Source: Rossellomorea orangium
GTDB taxonomy: Bacteria; Bacillota; Bacilli; Bacillales; Bacillaceae_B
Length of the DNA stretch: 64,000 nt
Reading direction: 5' to 3'
Assembly: GCF_019334305.1 (NCBI RefSeq)
Contig: NZ_JAHWGH010000014.1
Coordinates: forward strand, 496,001 to 560,000
Below are positions 58,949 to 64,000 of this stretch, piece by piece. The notes beneath the pieces are model-generated. The model ran no database searches and was not told the origin of the DNA. It saw only the letters and a program-made list of their open reading frames with translations. Both the position numbers and the translations under genes were made by a program. How positions within the stretch are numbered: position 1 is the first letter of the stretch; each line of letters starts with the position of its first letter.

Positions 58949-60472
58949 TTATTGTTTGACTCCAGCAAGGGACTGTCGGAGTTGATATTTTAATATTTTT
59001 CCTGACGCATTCCGTGGCAGGGCCTCTTCCACGAAGATCCTCCTTGGAATCTTGTAGCCTGCGAGCTTCTGACGGCAGAAATCTTTCAGTTCCTGCTCAT
59101 CGACTTCTGCCCCCTCTTTCGGTACGATGACGGCACAGACGGCTTCTCCCCATGTTTCATCAGGAAGTCCGATGATGGCGGCTTCAAGGACTGAAGGATG
59201 CTCATACAGGACTTCCTCGACTTCGATGGAATACACATTTTCACCGCCAGAGATGATCATATCCTTTTTCCGGTCCACTAGGGTGATGTAGCCTTCCTCA
59301 TCGATGGTGGCGAGATCCCCCGTATACAGCCAGCCGTCCTTCAGCGTCTTTGCCGTTTCCTCAGGCTTTTTATAATATTCCTTCATGATCGACTCACCTT
59401 TGATGATGAACTCTCCGACCACACCTGGCGAAATGTCCTTTCCTTCTTCATTGACCACTCTTGCTTCGGTCAAGAAGGCGGCTTTCCCACCCTTACCGAA
59501 ATGGTTTTTATGCCCCTCGGGATCTAACAGGATTCCGCCGGGTCCCGCTTCCGTCAGCCCGCATAGATTATAAAATTGGTCGGTTTTGAACAATCCGATG
59601 CTCTTTCTTACAAGCTCAGGGGCCATTGGTGCCGCACCATATCCACATCGTTTAATCGAAGATAGATCGTAATCGTCGGCATTTGGCACCTGAAGCATAA
59701 AGGTATACATGGCAGGCACGCCGAAGAAGTGGGTGATCCCATGCTCCTGTATCGCTTCAAGGGTCTTCACTGGATGGAACTCCCGGTGAATGACATGGGT
59801 CGCCCCAAGGACAATTCCGGATAGGAGGAACAGGTTGAGTTGGGCGGAATGGAATAATGGAGCCACATGAAGGAAGTTCTCTTTCTCGTTGATTCCCATG
59901 CTGATCATCATCGTAAGCCCCACATTGAAGACCCGCTTATGATCGAATAAGGCTCCTTTTGGTCTACCCGTTGTGCCGGACGTATATAAAATTTCCAGAT
60001 CATCCTCATCACCGACCTGAACGGGCGGTTCCTCTGTATTCTCTGAAAGCACCCGTTGGAATGAATGGTGCCCCACTGTTCCCGGGGTCCCTGTCGTGAT
60101 GACATGGAGGACTTGGGTTTCTTCCCTGGCAGACGTGACGGTTTCCTCGAATTCTTCGTCACAGAAGACAAGAGCCGCTTCGGACTGGTCGAGAATATAA
60201 TGAACCTCCGATGACGTCAGGCGGAAATTGACAGGAACGAGGACCGCCCCGACCTTGGCACCTGCTAAGAAAGCAAGCACGAACTGATCGGAATTTTTCA
60301 TCATCAATGCCATCTTGTCACCTTTTCGGATTCCAAGATGGAGAAGACCATGTGCCAGTTTATTCACTTCTTCATTCAACTGCTTATACGTATAGGTTCT
60401 CCCTTCACATACAACCGCCAGCTTCTCCGGCTTCTTCCTCGCATTTTGCGCTACATAAGAACCAATATCCAT
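58949..60472 (-). CDS. Long-chain fatty-acid-CoA ligase
   Basis: 507 residues. P-loop YTSGTTGRPKG (about 164-174), A5-like YNLCGLTEAGPGG, GWLYTGDLATIDEEGY and the terminal lysine in RNASGKILKYQLRQ. First gene of the five-gene catabolic operon, 52 bases downstream of a sigma-54 promoter. Different enough from 53829-55448 to suggest another chain-length range. Confidence 0.9.
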   Translation of the reverse strand: MDIGSYVAQNARKKPEKLAVVCEGRTYTYKQLNEEVNKLAHGLLHLGIRKGDKMALMMKNSDQFVLAFLAGAKVGAVLVPVNFRLTSSEVHYILDQSEAALVFCDEEFEETVTSAREETQVLHVITTGTPGTVGHHSFQRVLSENTEEPPVQVGDEDDLEILYTSGTTGRPKGALFDHKRVFNVGLTMMISMGINEKENFLHVAPLFHSAQLNLFLLSGIVLGATHVIHREFHPVKTLEAIQEHGITHFFGVPAMYTFMLQVPNADDYDLSSIKRCGYGAAPMAPELVRKSIGLFKTDQFYNLCGLTEAGPGGILLDPEGHKNHFGKGGKAAFLTEARVVNEEGKDISPGVVGEFIIKGESIMKEYYKKPEETAKTLKDGWLYTGDLATIDEEGYITLVDRKKDMIISGGENVYSIEVEEVLYEHPSVLEAAIIGLPDETWGEAVCAVIVPKEGAEVDEQELKDFCRQKLAGYKIPRRIFVEEALPRNASGKILKYQLRQSLAGVKQ

Positions 60473-60521
60473 TCTCCATTTCCCCCTAGTGATATGTTTG
60501 AAAACGCATTCATTTTTATTT

Positions 60522-60538
60522 ATGCAATAATTGTGCCA
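60522..60538 (-). promoter_or_regulatory. Sigma-54 (-24/-12) promoter of the fatty-acid operon
   Basis: Minus strand: TGGCAC (60538-60533), AATTA, TTGCAT (60527-60522). GG and GC are ten bases apart as required; the consensus is TGGCAC-N5-TTGCW. Confidence 0.85.
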
Positions 60539-60583
60539 ACTTTCAGAAAACAGCGATCATAAGGGGTATCCGGATTCTTTAGC

Positions 60584-60616
60584 AATCAAGGTGTCCAGAA
60601 ATTGGACACCTTGATT
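60584..60616. promoter_or_regulatory. Upstream activator site of the fatty-acid operon
   Basis: A 14-bp perfect inverted repeat (60584-60597 with 60603-60616, GAAAT between) is centred on TGTCCAGAAATTGGACA (60592-60608). The same 17-mer, with one base changed, precedes the second sigma-54 promoter. A half site, TTGGACAG, follows it (60617-60624). No T run follows on either strand, so it is not a terminator. Centre about 90 bases upstream of the expected start site. Confidence 0.7.
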
Positions 60617-60640
60617 TGGACAGTTCTGTGCAAGATTGCT

Positions 60641-62683
60641 CTATACGGTCAGCTCATACTTCTTCAGTTTTTCATATAATCCGGAACGGCTGATCCCGAG
60701 AAGCCTCGCTGCCTGTGCTTTATTGCCACTCGCCTGACTCAGTGCCTTTTTAATCGCGCCGAGTTCCGCATCTTCTGCCAGGCTGACCGTATTCGTAACC
60801 GACACCTTTGAGACCAGATAATCCGGAAGGTCCTCCTCCTGAATATTCCCATGCTCGGCAAACGTCATTCCCCGTTCCAGTACGTTCCGAAGCTCCCTTA
60901 CATTTCCCGGCCAGTCGTATTGAAGAAGTGCTGTTTTCGCTTTTGCGGATATGCCGGTGATGCTCGTTCCAAGCATGGAATTGAGTTCGATCATCAATTT
61001 TTCGGTGAGATGTTCTACATCATGGACACGCTCGCGAAGCGGTGGAATATTCAAGGAAATGACGTTCAGCCTGTAATAGAGATCCTCCCGAAATTCCCCT
61101 GCCTTCACCATTTCCTCCAGATTCCGATTGGTTGCCGCAATGATGCGCACATCGACCTTGATCCGTTCATTACCCCCGACCCGGTAAAATTCACGCTCCT
61201 GCAGAACCCGTAACAGCTTTGCCTGAAGCGAAATCGACATATCGCCGATTTCATCGAGAAACAGCGTCCCCCCATTGGCAAGGTCGAATTTCCCGACTTT
61301 CCCCCGCTGCTTCGCTCCTGTAAACGCCCCTTCTTCATATCCGAAGAACTCCGACTCCAGTAAATCCTCCGGGATCGCTGCACAATTCACGATGACAAAT
61401 TTGCCGTCGCTCCGGGCGCTGCTGTTATGGATGGCGTGGGCGAATAATTCCTTCCCGGTCCCGCTTTCTCCCCTCACCAGCACAGTAGACCTGCCCTTCG
61501 CTGCTTTGGCGGCACTTTTCTTTAATTTATCCATATAAGGATATTCACTGAGGATATGATCCCAGGTGAATCTGGCGGCTTCGGATTTTTGCAGCTGGCC
61601 CTGATAAAAGCTTGCCTTGTTTTCAGCCTTTTGCAGCCTCTTGAACAGCTCGCTCACCTCATTCAGCTGCCGGAACATCACCTTCCCGATGGCGCCGATG
61701 ACCCTGCCATCCTTCATGATCGGAATTCTGTGCACAATATATTTAATGCCTTGCCTTTCGTAAACATCACTGAATTCTGCTGTTTCCGTCTTAAAGACCT
61801 TCCGAAGCTTCAACTGTGGGAGCACACTATCCGCCTCGCGATGCAGCACCTCTGTTTTTTCGAGATTGAAAAGCTCAAGCAGCGGCGGACTGACCATCGT
61901 GATCACATTTCGTTCATCGGTCATCAAGATGCCATCATACGCATGCTCCAACGTCGTCTCGATCGTCAGTTTCAACTTTTTGACGGTCTGCAGCTCCTCG
62001 GCCATCTTTTCAATTTCAGAAACATCCTGGAACAGAACGATTTTCCCTTCCTTATGGTTCACGGTTTCATAGGAGGAAATATGCAGGATGCACTGATAGG
62101 TTTCATCATGATGATGTCCAAGGTCTTCTATAGCCAGACTTGGAACTATTTCGCGGAGATGACGTGCATGAATGGAATCGATGGAGCGACCTGTGATCTT
62201 CGAAAATGATTCATTGGCATAAATGATCTCCAGTTTATCATCCATCATCAAAACCCCTACACTTGAGTGCATCATGATCGTTTCCAGCTGATCCTTTAAC
62301 GTATTGGCTGATTTCAGTAAAGCCATCACCATTTCCGTTTTGGTCAGTAACCCCATCACTTTGCCCTCCTCATCAAGGACAATCCCCGTTCCCGCCTTGC
62401 TCGTTTTCACCATCTCCTCGATTTCGTGATACGGTGTATCCACCCGGATGGTTCGTGTTTCCTTCTTTATGTATGCCTTGATCGGCGTCTCAAGCGGCAT
62501 CTGGTCAAGCATCATCTGGTACAAACCGCTGCGTGTGAACACTCCCTGGAGGTTACGGTCACCGTCTGTAACCGGCAGGAGGTTCCACTTCTTTTCCTTA
62601 ATGACCTCAATCGCTTCTTTTAATGTGGTTTCTTCCGTCATCACACAATCGATCGGCGTGACCATATCCCGGAACTGAATCAT
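60641..62683 (-). CDS. Sigma-54-dependent activator with CBS and PAS sensor domains
   Basis: 680 residues. Two CBS motifs (about 5-60 and 70-125), PAS domains at about 130-230 and 240-345, then an AAA+ domain with Walker A GESGTGKE (405-412), the sigma-54 contact loop GAFTGA (452-457) and Walker B LFLDEIGD. The Fis-type helix-turn-helix is near 648-677 (NKAQAARLLGISRSGLYEKL). It should bind the TGTCC-N7-GGACA sites at 60592 and 63716 and open both promoters. CBS pairs often bind adenylates or AMP-containing ligands, so acyl-adenylate or CoA-linked sensing is possible. AAGGGGG precedes ATG. Confidence 0.9.
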   Translation of the reverse strand: MIQFRDMVTPIDCVMTEETTLKEAIEVIKEKKWNLLPVTDGDRNLQGVFTRSGLYQMMLDQMPLETPIKAYIKKETRTIRVDTPYHEIEEMVKTSKAGTGIVLDEEGKVMGLLTKTEMVMALLKSANTLKDQLETIMMHSSVGVLMMDDKLEIIYANESFSKITGRSIDSIHARHLREIVPSLAIEDLGHHHDETYQCILHISSYETVNHKEGKIVLFQDVSEIEKMAEELQTVKKLKLTIETTLEHAYDGILMTDERNVITMVSPPLLELFNLEKTEVLHREADSVLPQLKLRKVFKTETAEFSDVYERQGIKYIVHRIPIMKDGRVIGAIGKVMFRQLNEVSELFKRLQKAENKASFYQGQLQKSEAARFTWDHILSEYPYMDKLKKSAAKAAKGRSTVLVRGESGTGKELFAHAIHNSSARSDGKFVIVNCAAIPEDLLESEFFGYEEGAFTGAKQRGKVGKFDLANGGTLFLDEIGDMSISLQAKLLRVLQEREFYRVGGNERIKVDVRIIAATNRNLEEMVKAGEFREDLYYRLNVISLNIPPLRERVHDVEHLTEKLMIELNSMLGTSITGISAKAKTALLQYDWPGNVRELRNVLERGMTFAEHGNIQEEDLPDYLVSKVSVTNTVSLAEDAELGAIKKALSQASGNKAQAARLLGISRSGLYEKLKKYELTV

Positions 62684-62812
62684 TCCAATCCCCCTTTTTC
62701 CGAAAATTCAATCTGTTATCACCATTATAAAGCTTTATGCATCAAAGGTCACTTCCCCCATTTTCGATTGGTGCCACTAATCATTTCAACTGTCCAACCA
62801 GGAGAACCTCAC

Positions 62813-62846
62813 AAAAAAAAGACCAGAGGCTATAATACCTCTGATC
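62813..62846 (-). terminator. Terminator of the hydroxyacyl-CoA dehydrogenase gene
   Basis: 9-bp stem GATCAGAGG / CCTCTGGTC (one G-U pair), 8-base loop, eight T on the minus strand. Confidence 0.85.
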
Positions 62847-62852
62847 CCTCCT

Positions 62853-63620
62853 TTATTTCGGCTGCATACGGATGGCTCCGTCGAGACGGATCGTCTCCCC
62901 GTTCAGCATCGTATTTTCCATAATACTCCCCACCAGCCGGGCATATTCATCAGGGTGTCCCAGCCGCTTAGGGAATGGAACCATTTTCCCAAGAGATTCT
63001 ACCGCCTCCTCCGGCAGTGATTCAAACATCGGCGTATGAAACAAGCCCGGCGCGATCGTCATCACACGGATCCCGTACGAAGCCAGTTCCCTTGCAATCG
63101 GCAGTGTCATTCCGACGACTCCCCCTTTTGAAGCGCTGTAGGCCGCCTGTCCGATCTGCCCTTCAAATGCCGCAACCGATGCCGTATTGATGATGACACC
63201 TCTCTCCCCCAACTCGTTCGGTTCATTCTTCGCCATGTGCTCCGATGCTAACCGGATCACATTGAATGTACCGATCAAGTTAATGGAAATCACCTTCGAA
63301 AACATATCGAGGGAATGAACCCCCTTTCTTGAAAGCAGCTTGGAGGCAATGCCGATGCCCGCACAGTTGACGACCGTATTAATCGTCCCAAAGTACTCCA
63401 CGGCTTTATGGATGCCGTGGGACACTTCCTCCTCACTCGTGACATCGGTCCTGACAAACAGACTTCGATCTCCAAGCTCTTCAACGAGTGAATGGCCCCT
63501 CTCTTCGGATAAATCCAATATCGCTGCTTTCCCGCCCGCTTTGATGATCTGCCTCACTGTCGCTTCCCCTAATCCTGACGCCCCACCTGTCACGATGGCG
63601 ATTGATTCACTGATTTTCAT
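62853..63620 (-). CDS. SDR-type 3-hydroxyacyl-CoA dehydrogenase (HSD10-like)
   Basis: 255 residues. [13 protein letters not shown] dinucleotide loop, [10 protein letters not shown], then the long active-site run [20 protein letters not shown] with YSASKGG, and APGLFHTPM. This pattern is that of type 2 3-hydroxyacyl-CoA dehydrogenases. It would oxidise 3-hydroxyacyl-CoA with NAD, supplying the step missing from the main operon. It has its own sigma-54 promoter and terminator. AAAGGGAGGACATCC precedes ATG. Confidence 0.88.
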   Translation of the reverse strand: MKISESIAIVTGGASGLGEATVRQIIKAGGKAAILDLSEERGHSLVEELGDRSLFVRTDVTSEEEVSHGIHKAVEYFGTINTVVNCAGIGIASKLLSRKGVHSLDMFSKVISINLIGTFNVIRLASEHMAKNEPNELGERGVIINTASVAAFEGQIGQAAYSASKGGVVGMTLPIARELASYGIRVMTIAPGLFHTPMFESLPEEAVESLGKMVPFPKRLGHPDEYARLVGSIMENTMLNGETIRLDGAIRMQPK

Positions 63621-63656
63621 TGGATGTCCTCCCTTTTCATCGATTCATCCTCTATA

Positions 63657-63673
63657 TTGCAAGAATTGTGCCA
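63657..63673 (-). promoter_or_regulatory. Sigma-54 promoter of the hydroxyacyl-CoA dehydrogenase gene
   Basis: Minus strand: TGGCAC (63673-63668), AATTC, TTGCAA (63662-63657). It has the same -24 box and nearly the same spacer as the operon promoter at 60522. Confidence 0.85.
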
Positions 63674-63715
63674 GTGTTGATATGACCATGTTCATGGCAG
63701 GAGAAGATGTTGAAC

Positions 63716-63732
63716 TGTCCAGAAATAGGACA
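63716..63732. promoter_or_regulatory. Activator site shared by the dehydrogenase gene and a divergent ORF
   Basis: TGTCCAGAAATAGGACA, 16 of 17 bases identical to the site at 60592. Centre about 78 bases upstream of the expected sigma-54 start. On the plus strand it fills the spacer between TTGAAC (63710-63715) and TATAAC (63735-63740), a possible sigma-A promoter, so activator binding could repress that direction. Confidence 0.7.
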
Positions 63733-63769
63733 CATATAACGTCAGTAAGTCAAAAAAAGGAGATCACAC

Positions 63770-63856
63770 ATGATCCAAATGGGAAACATGTTCGTTACCT
63801 GTATAAGTCCCACACATGTTTCACAAATCATCACATGTGAAATGTGTGGAAAATAA
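63770..63856 (+). CDS. 28-residue peptide ORF
   Basis: ATG 63770 follows AAAAAAAGGAGATCACAC, an excellent ribosome site. The peptide starts MIQMGNMFVTC and ends ITCEMCGK, with three cysteines including a CxxC. No family recognised. The quality of the site and the promoter-like elements upstream favour translation, but the length makes this uncertain. Confidence 0.35.
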   Translation: MIQMGNMFVTCISPTHVSQIITCEMCGK

Positions 63857-63919
63857 AAAGTTTCTTTGTCCGTTCTGTTACACCTCAACATTTTTTCACT
63901 TTTTTTCACAAATCATCTA

Positions 63920-63948
63920 TTGAACGGTACGTGATGCTTCATTATGAT
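63920..63948 (+). promoter_or_regulatory. Sigma-A promoter of the gene at the right edge
   Basis: TTGAAC (63920-63925), 17 bases, TATGAT (63943-63948). The 14-mer TTTCACAAATCATC occurs at 63904-63917, against the -35, and again at 63819-63832, so it may be an operator. Confidence 0.65.
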
Positions 63949-63983
63949 TTAATAGGTAAACGAAAACGGAAAGGATGATCCTT

Positions 63984-64000
63984 ATGCTGCCGATTGATCG
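63984..64000 (+). CDS. Start of a gene cut by the right edge
   Basis: AAAGGATGATCCTT and ATG 63984 give MLPID before the window ends. A clear promoter lies 36 bases upstream. Nothing can be said about the product. Confidence 0.5.

Noticed and set aside
60584..60616. Palindrome as terminator of the activator gene
   Set aside because: The stem is perfect but is followed by GCTAAAG on the minus strand, with no T run. The same core at the other sigma-54 promoter supports a binding site.
61556..62209. 217-codon plus-strand ORF inside the activator gene
   Set aside because: It is antisense to conserved PAS-AAA coding sequence, with no ribosome site and a low-complexity, atypical composition.
63340..63840. 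Long plus-strand ORF at the right end
   Set aside because: Its first half is antisense to the hydroxyacyl-CoA dehydrogenase gene and its second half covers two promoters and an activator site.

Overview
The window looks like the chromosome of a moderately low-GC, endospore-forming member of the Bacillaceae, possibly a Rossellomorea/Bacillus marisflavi-type organism; that placement is inferred and not proven. Supports are strong GGAGG ribosome binding sites, a CwlJ-type cortex hydrolase, a CBO0543-family membrane protein, a GsiB-like KGG-repeat stress protein behind a sigma-B-like promoter, YkhA, YhfK, YczI and YwaF homologues, and a sigma-54 regulon of fatty-acid genes. There are no rRNA or tRNA genes, insertion sequences, prophage genes or CRISPR arrays. 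Both edges cut genes.

Region by region. 0-7 kb: small membrane proteins, a DUF3243 gene, a PAS-STAS protein and a four-gene caa3-type cytochrome oxidase operon (2905-6728). 7-19 kb: GsiB-like protein, YnfM-like MFS exporter, small membrane proteins, a GNAT gene, a class D beta-lactamase, a MocR regulator, YkhA thioesterase, a CidR-like LysR regulator, a methyltransferase, and two adjacent secreted proteins with long charged linkers. 19-50 kb: a gene-dense stretch of mostly minus-strand accessory genes: GNAT acetyltransferases, Nudix hydrolases, two M3 oligoendopeptidases, an orphan pair of Opp-type permeases, methyltransferase and hydrolase genes, many small membrane proteins and lipoproteins, CwlJ, a DUF2268 lipoprotein protease, and several small genes that are broken or truncated. 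50-54 kb: SDR/WYL-regulator divergent pair, nucleoside hydrolase, YczI, VOC protein. 54-64 kb: a fatty-acid catabolic operon (two acyl-CoA ligases, acyl-CoA dehydrogenase, thiolase, AMACR/CaiB-type enzyme), its sigma-54 activator with CBS and PAS domains, and a 3-hydroxyacyl-CoA dehydrogenase-like SDR.

How the genes work together. The clearest unit is at 53.8-63.7 kb. Two -24/-12 promoters (60522-60538 and 63657-63673) each have the same 17-bp inverted repeat, TGTCCAGAAATWGGACA, about 80-95 bp upstream of the expected start site. A GAFTGA-type activator is encoded between them. This makes a compact sigma-54 regulon for fatty-acid or methyl-branched acyl-CoA degradation; no enoyl-CoA hydratase is present in the window.

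The most unusual structures are two intergenic arrays of short direct repeats, four units at exactly 21 bp (12488-12561) and six at exactly 20 bp (43065-43173). Both lie between convergent genes and have related cores. Also notable are small genes hidden below usual ORF cut-offs, four apparent frameshifts in small genes, and three genes whose strong Shine-Dalgarno is followed at 5-8 bases by ATT or ATC and not a standard start.
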